Below, one piece after another: positions 10,656 through 18,195 of a DNA stretch of 64,000 nucleotides; position 1 is the stretch's first letter, and every line of letters begins with the position of its first letter. The position numbers were made by a program, and so were the translations under genes. The DNA lies in NCBI GenBank assembly GCA_018241025.1, contig JAFEEQ010000018.1, positions 1 to 64,000 of the forward strand. Reading direction: 5' to 3'. The notes under the pieces are model-generated. The model ran no database searches. It had not been told where the DNA came from and saw nothing but the letters and a program-made list of their open reading frames with translations. This stretch comes from Pseudomonadota bacterium (lineage in GTDB: Bacteria > Pseudomonadota > Alphaproteobacteria > Micropepsales > Micropepsaceae).

Positions 10656-11065
10656 GACGGGCTCCCGACCTTGTGCGGAGGAGCTGATCGTGCCGCGATG
10701 AAGAGCTGGTCCACACTGATGGCGCCATTTGCCGTGCCGGCCGGAATCGTGAAAAGCCAATCCGGATCGGCAGGATTTTTCGGCTTGAAGTTGGGAAGCT
10801 TCACGCCGCCCTGCGTGGCGGTGACATAGACGTCTCCAGCCGTCGGATTCATCGCGGTCGATTCCACGTTCACGCGGACCGCGGTTGTGTCACCGTCCTT
10901 GCCGGGCGGAATATTGGTCGTCCCGTCTGCGCTTGGTGGGATGTTTTTGTCTGGCGCGCCGACGATGGTGAACCAGACCTTGGCCTTGAACGCCACGCTG
11001 TCTTTGCCGATCACTTTCGGTGTCAGCACGACGTCAGGCGTGTTCGGTTTTGCGATGAACAGCAT
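10652..11065 (-). CDS. Hypothetical small protein coupled to the barrel-like gene
   Basis: 137 residues, MLFIAKPNTPDVVLTPKVIG onward, rich in Val, Thr, Pro and Gly, with beta-sandwich-like alternation and no signal peptide or membrane helix. It has a strong ribosome site (GGAGGAGAT) just before the ATG at 11065. Its stop overlaps the start of the following secreted protein. I do not recognise it. Lacking a signal while its partner has one, it could be a cytoplasmic companion or a substrate exported another way; that is speculation. Confidence 0.7.
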   Translation of the reverse strand: MLFIAKPNTPDVVLTPKVIGKDSVAFKAKVWFTIVGAPDKNIPPSADGTTNIPPGKDGDTTAVRVNVESTAMNPTAGDVYVTATQGGVKLPNFKPKNPADPDWLFTIPAGTANGAISVDQLFIAARSAPPHKVGSPS

Positions 11066-11326
11066 GGCATCTCCTCCAAAGTGCTGCTCGACCGTAGGGA
11101 GAGTCGCGAATTCAATAAAATGCTGAGTTCAATTATGCACAGCAAAGTACTGGCATGTGTCGAAGGATAGTTCGAAGAAATATGCAGAAAATTCATCGCC
11201 GCGAGAATTTGCGTTATTTGACGATGTCTTTGTGGCCGCACCGCGTGGCGACTCTTCCCCGGCCGCCCTGTCTTGCGTGTCCGAAAGTCGTGCTTTACTC
11301 GATCCAGACGATTCGCCGAGGGCCCC

Positions 11327-11878
11327 ATGCACGCACGCAATCCGTTCGAGAAGGCGCTGGAATGGCTGCTGTTCCAGTCGCGCTGGCTGATGGCGCCGGT
11401 TTACGTCGGGCTGGTGATCTCGCTCGGCATGCTGCTCTACGCCTTCGTCGGCGAGATCGTCGAAGCGGTGCCGCATGTCCCCGGGATGAAGACCGAGGAA
11501 GTGCTGCTCACCGTCCTGTCGCTGATCGACCTGTCGCTCGGGCTCAACCTGGTGTTGATCGTGGTGTTCTCGGGCTATGAGAACTTCGTCTCCAAGATCG
11601 ACACCGGCGGCAGTGAAGACCGGCCGGACTGGATGGGCACGCTCGATTTCTCGGGCATGAAGATGAAGCTGATCGGCTCCATCGTCGCGATCAGCGCGAT
11701 CTCGCTGCTGCGCGCCTTCATGACGCTGATCGAGGGCGACAAGACGATCGACGACAATCACCTGCGCTGGATGGTGATCCTGCATGTCACCTTCCTCGCC
11801 TCCGGCGTGCTCTTCGCGCTGATGGACTGGATCGCCTCGCTGACCGAAAAGAACGAGCACGCCGGCCATGGCGGCTGA
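11327..11878 (+). CDS. UPF0114/TIGR00645 (YqhA-like) membrane protein
   Basis: 183 residues beginning MHARNPFEKALEWLLFQSRW, the standard opening of the YqhA family. Four membrane helices are visible: APVYVGLVISLGMLLYAF, LSLIDLSLGLNLVLIVVF, LIGSIVAISAISLLRAF and MVILHVTFLASGVLFALMD. SGYENFVS and DFSGMKMKLIGSI are family signatures. Function is unknown. The start at 11327 follows the family; an upstream in-frame ATG would add an implausible basic lead. The 260 bp upstream hold no gene I can support. Confidence 0.92.
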   Translation: MHARNPFEKALEWLLFQSRWLMAPVYVGLVISLGMLLYAFVGEIVEAVPHVPGMKTEEVLLTVLSLIDLSLGLNLVLIVVFSGYENFVSKIDTGGSEDRPDWMGTLDFSGMKMKLIGSIVAISAISLLRAFMTLIEGDKTIDDNHLRWMVILHVTFLASGVLFALMDWIASLTEKNEHAGHGG

Positions 11879-11880
11879 GG

Positions 11881-12585
11881 TCAGGCCGCCGCGCTGAGGA
11901 AATCCGGGTAGTAGCGCGCCATCATGCGGCTCGAATAGGCGCGCAGATTGACGAAGCTCTCGGCGCATTCGCGCAGCGGCGAGGCGAAGAACGGCGTCAG
12001 GATGCCGGCAAGCATGGCGAAGGCCGTCGCATCGGTGCCGCAGGGCGCGTCGCCGAAAAGATAGGGGCTGGTCCCGAGCACGGCCGAGAGGCTCTCGAGA
12101 TCGCGGCGTGCCAGATAGGTTTGTTCGTCGGGGCGGTGGCGGCCGAGACCCTGGCCGTGGACATAACCGCGGGTCCGCTCGCGCGCCGCCTCGCGCACCC
12201 CGTCCGGCGCGCCGTCGAAGAAATGCGCCGGGCCCTTGGCGAAATTGGCGTCGTCGAGCCAGCGCGAAGAGAGTAGCGCCCAATAGAGATGATCTTCGAG
12301 CATGCGCTCGATGGACCAGGCGAGGGCCTTCTGCTCGCCGCTCAGCCCGGCGTCGAACGCCGCGCCATGGACAGTTTCGAGATGGCGGCGGATGAAGGTG
12401 CTGTCCGCGACCACGGCGTCGCCATCGGCGATCCACGGCACCTTGCCCTTGGGCGCCTGGGGCGGGGCGCCGCGCTCGCGGCGGTAGGGGACGTCCGCCA
12501 TGCGCAGCAGGACTTCGATCTTCATCACGAAGGGGCTGGGATCGGGCAGGCCGAAGGCCGGGCCGAAACCGTAAAGCGTGATCAT
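11881..12585 (-). CDS. Glutathione S-transferase, metaxin-like family
   Basis: 234 residues. The thioredoxin-like N-terminal half reads LYGFGPAFGLPDPSPFVMKIEV, APKGKVPWI and DSTFIRRHLE. The all-helical C-terminal half includes YVHGQGLGRH and LGTSPYLFGDAPCGTDAT. The PSPFVMK opening and the PYLFGD...D signature match the metaxin/Tom37-like bacterial GST group. The substrate is unknown. It is divergent from a YafY-type regulator across a 97-bp gap containing a palindrome, so it is the likely regulatory target. Confidence 0.85.
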   Translation of the reverse strand: MITLYGFGPAFGLPDPSPFVMKIEVLLRMADVPYRRERGAPPQAPKGKVPWIADGDAVVADSTFIRRHLETVHGAAFDAGLSGEQKALAWSIERMLEDHLYWALLSSRWLDDANFAKGPAHFFDGAPDGVREAARERTRGYVHGQGLGRHRPDEQTYLARRDLESLSAVLGTSPYLFGDAPCGTDATAFAMLAGILTPFFASPLRECAESFVNLRAYSSRMMARYYPDFLSAAA

Positions 12586-12631
12586 CGCGGAGCTCCCATG
12601 TCCTGGCGGCGCTTCACATAGGGCGACACTC

Positions 12632-12649
12632 CTGACAGCATGATGTCAG
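12632..12649. promoter_or_regulatory. Palindromic operator CTGACA-N6-TGTCAG between GST and YafY genes
   Basis: A perfect 6-bp inverted repeat with a 6-bp spacer is centred in the divergent promoter region. Core TGACA-N6-TGTCA palindromes are a usual arrangement for dimeric HTH/WYL regulators beside the gene they control. Assignment to the neighbouring regulator is by position only. Confidence 0.6.
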
Positions 12650-12682
12650 CAGTCTGGCAGCAGGATGGAGGCCCCTAAGACG

Positions 12683-13429
12683 ATGGCGGCCATGCGACGG
12701 GCGGAACGGCTCTTTCAGATCATCCAGATTCTCAGGCGCTCGAAGCGCCACCCGATCCGCGCGCACGACATCGCGTCGGAGCTGGAGACTTCGCTGCGCA
12801 CCGTCTATCGCGACATCTCGCAGCTCCTGGCCGAGCGGGTGCCGATCCGCGGCGAGGCCGGCATCGGCTATGTCCTGGAAGACGGCTTCGACATGCCGCC
12901 GCTCATGCTCACCGCCGACGAGATCGAGGCGGCGATGCTGGGCGCGCAATGGGTGATGGGACGCGGCGATCTGGCGCTGGCGCGGGCGGCGCGCGACATG
13001 GTCGCCAAGATCGGCCAGGTGGTGCCGCCGCATCTGAAGCCGCTGGCGCTCGACTCGACGCTGGTCTCGCCCAACTGGCGGCGGATCGAAAACGACACGA
13101 TCGACGTCGCCAAAGTGCGCGCTTCGATCCACGCCCAGACCAAGATCGCCATCGCCTATGGCGACGAGCAGGGCCAGCAGACCGAACGCACGATCTGGCC
13201 GATCGCGGTCAGCTATTGGGACATGGTGCGGGTGATCGTGGCGTGGTGCGAGATGCGCAAGTCCTTCCGCAGCTTCCGCACCGATCGTGTGCGCGCGGCC
13301 GACTTCCTGCCCGAGCGCTATCCGGTGCCGCGCACGCGGCTGACGGCGCAATGGCGCAAGGAGATGCAGGATGCGGCCGAACGCGGGTCCTATCGCAAGC
13401 GCATCGAAGCGCAGCAGAACCGGACGTGA
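12683..13429 (+). CDS. YafY/PafBC-like HTH-WYL transcriptional regulator
   Basis: About 248 residues. The N-terminal HTH_11 domain reads RLFQIIQILRRSKRHPIRAH, SLRTVYRDISQL. The WYL-type ligand domain follows, with ERTIWPIAVSYWDMVRVIVA and SFRSFRTDRV. The family usually represses a neighbouring enzyme gene and responds to small ligands or nucleic acid. Three in-frame ATGs exist (12665, 12683, 12692). 12683 has GGAGG 11 bases upstream; the family often begins at the 12692 equivalent (MRRAERLF). It is divergent from the GST gene with a shared palindrome. Confidence 0.9.
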   Translation: MAAMRRAERLFQIIQILRRSKRHPIRAHDIASELETSLRTVYRDISQLLAERVPIRGEAGIGYVLEDGFDMPPLMLTADEIEAAMLGAQWVMGRGDLALARAARDMVAKIGQVVPPHLKPLALDSTLVSPNWRRIENDTIDVAKVRASIHAQTKIAIAYGDEQGQQTERTIWPIAVSYWDMVRVIVAWCEMRKSFRSFRTDRVRAADFLPERYPVPRTRLTAQWRKEMQDAAERGSYRKRIEAQQNRT

Positions 13430-13496
13430 TGCTGCCCGTCACGATGGTTTTCCAAGGGATCCGCCGCCCCGTCCCGTTCCACAACGAAGGCGGAAC

Positions 13497-14606
13497 CTAC
13501 GCGAAGACGCTGTCCGAATTCGCCGCGAAGCTCGAGTTGAAGTCGCGGAAGATCGCCGACAGCTCTTCGGCATCGACGGTCATGCTCTTGCCTTCGGGAA
13601 AGCGGTAGCGCCAGAAGCTGACGATGTGCGAGATCACGCCCATCTTCTCGCCGAGATCGACGAAGAGATGCGGCGCACTGAGCAGGAAGTCGCGGAAGGT
13701 CTTGGGCGTGCCGTTGCGCACGAGGTCGTCATAGGCCGCGTCGTAGACCTTGAGAATCTTCTGCACCTTCAGGCCGGCATCGCGCACGCGCTCGACGATC
13801 TTCTGCTGGCTGTCGCGCAGGAAGCTGCGGGTTTCGCCGTCCATCGCGCCGCTCGGCTGCATGGACCGGATCGCCTTGAGCACGCCGATGATGTCGGGCC
13901 AGGTCCGCTCCATGTTCCACTTGTAGTAGAGGAAGCCGCGCCAGCTGAACACGCCTTCGCGGAAGTCGTCGGGCTCGAGCATCAGCGTCTTGCGCAGCGG
14001 CTCGAGCCGCTCGCCGATCTCGCTGGAAAGAAGGGCTCCGGCCATGCGCGCAGCGGATGCGAAGCCGCCGTCGCCGGACGCAAGCTGCGTCAGCTTGCGG
14101 ATCTCCATCTGCACATAGGCGTGCATCTGCTGGCGGTCCGATTGCGAGATCGCGAAATAGCAGTCGGCGCAATCCATGCCGTGGCCGCGCATGTGTTCGC
14201 GCAGCAGGAAGGGATCGAGAGAGGGCAGGGCGTCGACGGTGGCAAGAAGCTGAAGGTCGCGCTCCATCGACTTGCTGGTGTAGTTGCCGAGCTCGCGCAG
14301 GCTGTCGTGGTAGCCGCGCTGCTGCACGAAGAGCGAACGGCCGCCCGATTTCAGGTCATGGATCGAGAACGGCACGATGATCTTGGTCGCGACCGAGCGC
14401 GTGCCGGCGAACATGTAGGATTCGTCGGAGCGGACGCGATGCTTGAGCAGGATCGCGGCGTTCAGGATCGGCGATTCGAAGAACGGCGCCTTGGCGTGCT
14501 CCGGATTGTCGGCTTGGGCGAGGGCGATGGCCGCAAGATTGAGAACGCGGCTGGTCGAGGCGCCGGACAGCGCCGTCAGCGGACGGTTGGAACGATCGAC
14601 GGCCAA
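13497..14606 (-). CDS. Conserved-looking hypothetical cytoplasmic protein
   Basis: 369 residues with no signal peptide or membrane segment, largely helical. Notable stretches are NAAILLKHRVRSDESYMFAG, RSVATKIIVPFSIHDLKSGG, a DCADCYFAIS cysteine pair, and WRGFLYYKWNMERTWPDII. I do not recognise a family. The clean codon use and long length make it a real gene. The start is TTG at 14606 because an in-frame stop lies just upstream; the ribosome site is weak, so the start is uncertain. It is convergent with the YafY-type regulator. Confidence 0.7.
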   Translation of the reverse strand: MAVDRSNRPLTALSGASTSRVLNLAAIALAQADNPEHAKAPFFESPILNAAILLKHRVRSDESYMFAGTRSVATKIIVPFSIHDLKSGGRSLFVQQRGYHDSLRELGNYTSKSMERDLQLLATVDALPSLDPFLLREHMRGHGMDCADCYFAISQSDRQQMHAYVQMEIRKLTQLASGDGGFASAARMAGALLSSEIGERLEPLRKTLMLEPDDFREGVFSWRGFLYYKWNMERTWPDIIGVLKAIRSMQPSGAMDGETRSFLRDSQQKIVERVRDAGLKVQKILKVYDAAYDDLVRNGTPKTFRDFLLSAPHLFVDLGEKMGVISHIVSFWRYRFPEGKSMTVDAEELSAIFRDFNSSFAANSDSVFA

Positions 14607-14674
14607 AGCGACTCACACCTGAGGGAGCCGCAAGGTGAACCGGCTTACGTAAATATCCCGTATCTGCGCGGGCT

Positions 14675-14791
14675 TCAGCCGACGAACTGGAGCGTCAGCG
14701 CCGCGCCCCAAAGCAGCACGATGAAGCCGATCAGGCCGGGATGGGGCAGCCACAGGGGGCGGCCGGCGAATCTGGTTTCCTGCAGCGACAT
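14675..14791 (-). CDS. 38-residue single-helix membrane protein
   Basis: A small ORF, MSLQETRFAGRPLWLPHPGL followed by one hydrophobic helix (IGFIVLLWGAALTLQFVG). It is preceded by AGAAGGGG at a proper distance from the ATG at 14791. It sits divergently upstream of the winged-helix pair. Short proteins of this look are easily missed. Function is unknown. A longer in-frame extension to 14920 has no membrane logic and was not used. Confidence 0.55.
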   Translation of the reverse strand: MSLQETRFAGRPLWLPHPGLIGFIVLLWGAALTLQFVG

Positions 14792-15009
14792 TGGCCCCTT
14801 CTGTGCCCGATAACTTCGATGGCAGCGCGCGAAATCGCTCTTGGTTCCAGATAATACCCTGAATTTTTCATGGCCATGGAACCTGGAATACCCGGCATGG
14901 GTAGCGTCGCCGTGGCGCACCCGACGCTAAGTAATACCGCTAGTTGTATTTCTCCCGTAATCTGGCACCTCTTGAGCGCAGACGGGCGAAACACAATCTG
15001 GAGCAGGGC

Positions 15010-15423
15010 ATGGGGGCTGACGATGCACGCATCGCCGGCAGGCTGACGATTGCATACCTGATGAGTCTGGCGAGCGCGGTTCTGCGCAGCGTTCCAATCG
15101 ACCTGCTCGATCTGCTGCTCGTCACCAGCGTGGCCAACTTCAACACCATGGCGCCCGACAATGGCCGGGCGGGCAACGGGCCACCCTACGGCATCAGCCG
15201 CAACGCGATCAGCCGGTCGCTCAACATTCCGCTGGAGACGGTTCGCCGCCGCGTCGCGCGGCTGATCGAGCGCGATCTGCTGGACGAGCAGTCCGACGGG
15301 CTGGTGTTCAAGGCGAATGAGAGCATCGGGCTGGGCAACAACAGCACGCTCAACGTCCTCAATCTCGAACTGCTGCGCGAGCTGTTCGGGCAGATGAAAG
15401 AGGCCGGCATCAAGCTCGACTAG
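15010..15423 (+). CDS. Winged-helix DNA-binding protein (first of a tandem pair)
   Basis: 137 residues. An N-terminal helical part (LTIAYLMSLASAVLRSVPID) is followed by a helix-turn-helix: YGISRNAISRSLNIPLETVR, RRVARLIERDLL, and a short wing DEQSDGLVFKAN. The next gene has the same order, including PLETVRRRVARLIE versus PRETVRRKVGRLVE, so the two are diverged paralogues. ATG at 15010 with GGAG about 8 bases upstream is preferred over a TTG at 14944. The family name is not certain; the domain resembles GntR/MarR-type winged helices. Confidence 0.75.
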   Translation: MGADDARIAGRLTIAYLMSLASAVLRSVPIDLLDLLLVTSVANFNTMAPDNGRAGNGPPYGISRNAISRSLNIPLETVRRRVARLIERDLLDEQSDGLVFKANESIGLGNNSTLNVLNLELLRELFGQMKEAGIKLD

Positions 15424-15479
15424 CGCCTGTTCTGCGTTATTGTCGCTCCCCGGCGGAGCGTCGGCGTATCGGGTGGAGC

Positions 15480-16019
15480 ATGACGGTGAAGAAGGCGCGC
15501 GCGCGCCGTGTCGCGGTGGAGATTCCGCAGGCGCCGCCGGAGATGCCGGATCCGGGTCCCTCGGCACGCGACCATCCTCATTCCCGCGCCATCGCGCATT
15601 TCATCACCGAGTTCATCCTGCGCTGTGCCCACACGATCAGCGGCGCGTTCCAGAACGACTATGAGGCCGCGATCCTCTTCCTCACCATCTCGAACCGGAA
15701 TTCGGAGAAGGTGATGAGCGACCCGGCGCTGCGTCAGCGCTATGGAAGCTACACCGCGACGATTCCGGACGAGCATGTATTGCTGATCAATCGCATGGCG
15801 CTCGCCCGTGCCACCGGTCTGCCGCGCGAGACCGTGCGCCGCAAGGTCGGCAGGCTGGTGGAAAAAGGTTGGGTTATCGAACAGGCAGGCGGATTGCGCA
15901 TCCGGCCCGACATCAACCGCGACGCCGGCTACATCGCCATCCTGGAACCGCAGGCGCAGAATCTGCGCCGCCTGTTCACGATGCTGGTGACGAGCGGCGC
16001 GCTCAATCCGGGCGGATAG
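15480..16019 (+). CDS. Winged-helix DNA-binding protein (second of a tandem pair)
   Basis: 179 residues. A basic, Pro-rich lead (MTVKKARARRVAVEIPQAPP) precedes a helical region (AIAHFITEFILRCAHTI) and a winged-helix domain: INRMALARATGLPRETVRRK, VGRLVEKGWVIEQAGGLRIR. It is 56 bp downstream of its paralogue and followed by a strong hairpin terminator. Both proteins may bind the same kind of site or form a heterodimer; this is inference. No ligand domain is obvious, and no target is indicated by the surroundings. Confidence 0.78.
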   Translation: MTVKKARARRVAVEIPQAPPEMPDPGPSARDHPHSRAIAHFITEFILRCAHTISGAFQNDYEAAILFLTISNRNSEKVMSDPALRQRYGSYTATIPDEHVLLINRMALARATGLPRETVRRKVGRLVEKGWVIEQAGGLRIRPDINRDAGYIAILEPQAQNLRRLFTMLVTSGALNPGG

Positions 16020-16025
16020 AAAAAA

Positions 16026-16053
16026 GCCTCCCCCGGCAGTGCCCGGGGGAGGC
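16026..16053. terminator. Bidirectional terminator between convergent genes
   Basis: An 11-bp perfect GC-rich stem (GCCTCCCCCGG / CCGGGGGAGGC) has loop CAGTGC, flanked by A5 before and TTT after. It lies between the plus-strand winged-helix pair and the minus-strand secreted genes, so it can serve both. Confidence 0.85.
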
Positions 16054-16075
16054 CTTTGACGAATCCGCTTGCGGC

Positions 16076-16471
16076 TTACTTGATCGCCATCAGCGCCTTG
16101 GCCGTGTCCGCGGCGTCCTTCTGGGCGACGGCCAGATCGGCAGCGGCGATACCGGCGCGCGCGGTCGCGGCGGCGGCTTCGAGGGCGGCCTTCTGCATCT
16201 TGTCGGTCGAATCCGGAATCGCGCCGGTGCCCGAATTCGCGCAGGGGTTGATGTTCTTAGGATCGAAGCCCTCGCCGCCGGGACCGACGAGGCAGTTCAG
16301 CGTGTGATGCAGGTGCATGTGCACGCCGTCGATCGCGCCGGCCTTGGCGGCGAGATCGGCATGGGTCGCCGCCGTCGTGATCTCGTCGGCAGCGCCGGCG
16401 GCGAGCACCTGGACCGGCGCGAGCAGGAGTGCGGCAACCGCCGCACCCTTGAGCATGTTGAGTGCCTTCAT
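16076..16471 (-). CDS. Secreted small protein with HxHxHH motif
   Basis: 131 residues. A signal peptide (LKGAAVAALLLAPVQVLAAG) is followed by a mature part with GVHMHLHHTLNCLVGPGGEG and a second cysteine in NPCANSG, then an Ala-rich helical tail. The His cluster and two cysteines suggest metal binding or a disulfide in the periplasm, but I do not know the family's role. A strong ribosome site (AGGAGG) precedes the ATG. It lies 13 bp downstream of the SYLF gene on the same strand, so they are probably cotranscribed. Confidence 0.8.
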   Translation of the reverse strand: MKALNMLKGAAVAALLLAPVQVLAAGAADEITTAATHADLAAKAGAIDGVHMHLHHTLNCLVGPGGEGFDPKNINPCANSGTGAIPDSTDKMQKAALEAAAATARAGIAAADLAVAQKDAADTAKALMAIK

Positions 16472-16484
16472 CTTTGTTTCCTCC

Positions 16485-17153
16485 TTACCAGACGTTCTTC
16501 AGATTGCGCTGAAGCGAGCGCGTGCCGGGATTGCTGAAGCGGCTCGACAGGATGCCCGACACGGTGGCGCGGCGGCCGTAGTAGTCGCTGTTCCAATCGT
16601 CGAGCGCCTTGACGATCGAGCCGTTGAAAGTCAGGCCGCCATAGGCACCGGTGCCCGAGCTCCACACCACGATGTCGCCGCCGCGTACGGTGGTGGCGCC
16701 TTCGGCACCCGAGGACAGTGTGACGACGGTGATACCGGCGCCGGCGCCGAGCTTGGTCTCACCCTGCTGGATACCGCGCAGCGCCCGGTCGCTCATGATG
16801 ATGAAGACGAGCTCGGCCTTCTGCAGGCCGATCTGCAGGCCGAACGAAGCGGAGGCGAGACGGAAGAAGGCCGGCGAACTCCAGTTGCGGCCATTGCGCT
16901 TCAGCAGCACACCGTCGCCGCCCTCGGCGCCGAAGATGAAGCCGCCCTTGATCAGCCGCGGCACGATCAGCACGGCGCGGGCGCTGTGGATCATGCGCGC
17001 GGCCTGGGCAAAGGCCGGATCGCTGCGCAGATGATCGACGGTGCGGTTGGCGCGCGACAGCAGTTCGGATTGATCGCTGGCCTGCGCTGCGGGGGCCGCA
17101 AAAAGACCCAGGGCAAGTGCCGCAACAGCGGCAACACGTGCAAATGTGAACAT
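16485..17153 (-). CDS. Secreted SYLF (Ysc84/DUF500) domain protein
   Basis: 222 residues. A signal peptide (MFTFARVAAVAALALGLFAA) is followed by a SYLF lipid-binding-type domain: LIVPRLIKGGFIFGAEGGDG, SSPAFFRLASASFGLQIGLQ, KAELVFIIMSDRAL, LGAGAGI, VVWSSGTGAYGGLTFNGSIV. Bacterial members are exported proteins of unknown function; the domain binds phosphoinositides in eukaryotes. It is the first gene of a likely two-gene operon with the His-rich secreted protein. Ribosome site GAGAGGAT. Confidence 0.9.
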   Translation of the reverse strand: MFTFARVAAVAALALGLFAAPAAQASDQSELLSRANRTVDHLRSDPAFAQAARMIHSARAVLIVPRLIKGGFIFGAEGGDGVLLKRNGRNWSSPAFFRLASASFGLQIGLQKAELVFIIMSDRALRGIQQGETKLGAGAGITVVTLSSGAEGATTVRGGDIVVWSSGTGAYGGLTFNGSIVKALDDWNSDYYGRRATVSGILSSRFSNPGTRSLQRNLKNVW

Positions 17154-17339
17154 GGAAATCCTCTCTCGGAAGGGACCTTCAGCCTACCCGATTTGGCAGG
17201 AGGCGGCGAGGCAAAGGCCGGAGGCAGGCCCGATTTCAGTCCCATGGCCCGCACCCCCGAATCGCGGACCATTTTGCGGCGCCGTGCCTAAGACCGTGTG
17301 TCCACTGTCTTGTTTGGCACTACCGCCAGGACAACAACG

Positions 17340-17361
17340 CGCAACCCGGTACCGGGTTGCG
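17340..17361. promoter_or_regulatory. 22-bp perfect palindrome upstream of the DUF4870-like pair
   Basis: CGCAACCCGGT followed immediately by its exact reverse complement ACCGGGTTGCG. It lies 58 bp before the first start codon of the downstream pair, in a 266-bp gap between divergent genes. The zero-spacer symmetry and position suggest an operator for a dimeric regulator. The gap holds no other supported gene. Confidence 0.55.
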
Positions 17362-17419
17362 TCCGGCCCCCGTGACTTGAACCACGCGGTTGCCGACCCT
17401 ACGTAAGAAGGGGATTTCC

Positions 17420-17779
17420 ATGGAGAGAACAGCAATGGCCTCGCAGAGCCTGCCCGGCGTGTCTTCGACCGATACGCGTACCCTCGCGATCGTGGTCTAT
17501 GGTCTCTACATCGCCGCGGTGTTCACCTGCGGCATCGCCGGGATCGCCGGCGTGATCCTCGCTTATGTGAAGCGCGAGGAGGTGCGCGGCACGATATGGG
17601 AAAGCCATTTCGAGAACGCGATCCAGGCCTTCTGGGCCTGGGCGATCATGATGGTGATCGGCGTCGCGACGCTCTGGCTCGTGATCGGCTTCGTCGTGAT
17701 CGGCGCGGCGTTCCTCTATTTCCTCTATCGCTCGATCAAGGGCTTGGTCGCGGCCGTCGAGAATCGCGCCTATGTCTGA
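17420..17779 (+). CDS. DUF4870-like small membrane protein (first of pair)
   Basis: 119 residues with three hydrophobic helices: LAIVVYGLYIAAVFTCGIAG, GVILAYVKREEVRGTIWESH as a loop, then AFWAWAIMMVIGVATLWLVI and a third helix. The K-R-E/G-E...GT-WESHF loop is shared with the next gene. This layout matches DUF4870/Tic20-like bacterial membrane proteins of unknown function. ATG at 17420 follows AGAAGGGG. The last 8 bases overlap the second paralogue. Confidence 0.75.
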   Translation: MERTAMASQSLPGVSSTDTRTLAIVVYGLYIAAVFTCGIAGIAGVILAYVKREEVRGTIWESHFENAIQAFWAWAIMMVIGVATLWLVIGFVVIGAAFLYFLYRSIKGLVAAVENRAYV

Positions 17780-18191
17780 TGCCGCGGCCCGGATGGACGA
17801 GGACGGCCTGCGCGTTCCGGCGCTGATCGCCTATGGCCTCTATCTGATCGCACCGCTCAACGGCGCGACGGCGATTGCCGGCGTGATCCTCGCCTATATC
17901 AAGCGCGGCGAGGCGCGCGGCACGGTGTGGGAAAGCCACTACCGCAACCTGATCCGCGTGTTCTGGATCAGCCTGATCGTGCTCGCGATCGCATTCGGAA
18001 TCGTGATCGAAGCTTTCGGCGGGATGATCTTCACGCTCGTTACCACCGACGGCAATCCGCCGCCGGCGATGGTCGGATCGCTCTTCCTGTTCCTGCCGGC
18101 GCTGTGGATGGGCGGGCTTTTCCTGACCGTCTGGTACTACTACCGCACGGTGCGCGGCTTCATCCGCGCGATCGACGGCAAGGCGTATTGA
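17772..18191 (+). CDS. DUF4870-like small membrane protein (second of pair)
   Basis: 139 residues, paralogous to the preceding gene: ALIAYGLYLIAPLNGATAIA, GVILAYIKRGEARGTVWESH, then two further helices and a conserved YYRTVRGFIRAIDGKAY end that mirrors SIKGLVAAVENRAYV. It overlaps its partner by 8 bp, so the two are translated together and may form a heteromer. No catalytic motif is visible. Confidence 0.75.
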   Translation: MSDAAARMDEDGLRVPALIAYGLYLIAPLNGATAIAGVILAYIKRGEARGTVWESHYRNLIRVFWISLIVLAIAFGIVIEAFGGMIFTLVTTDGNPPPAMVGSLFLFLPALWMGGLFLTVWYYYRTVRGFIRAIDGKAY

Positions 18192-18195
18192 CGCC

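Noticed and set aside
11066-11326. Short frames in the gap before the YqhA-like gene
   Set aside because: All overlap each other on both strands, lack ribosome sites and show no protein pattern; the gap looks regulatory.
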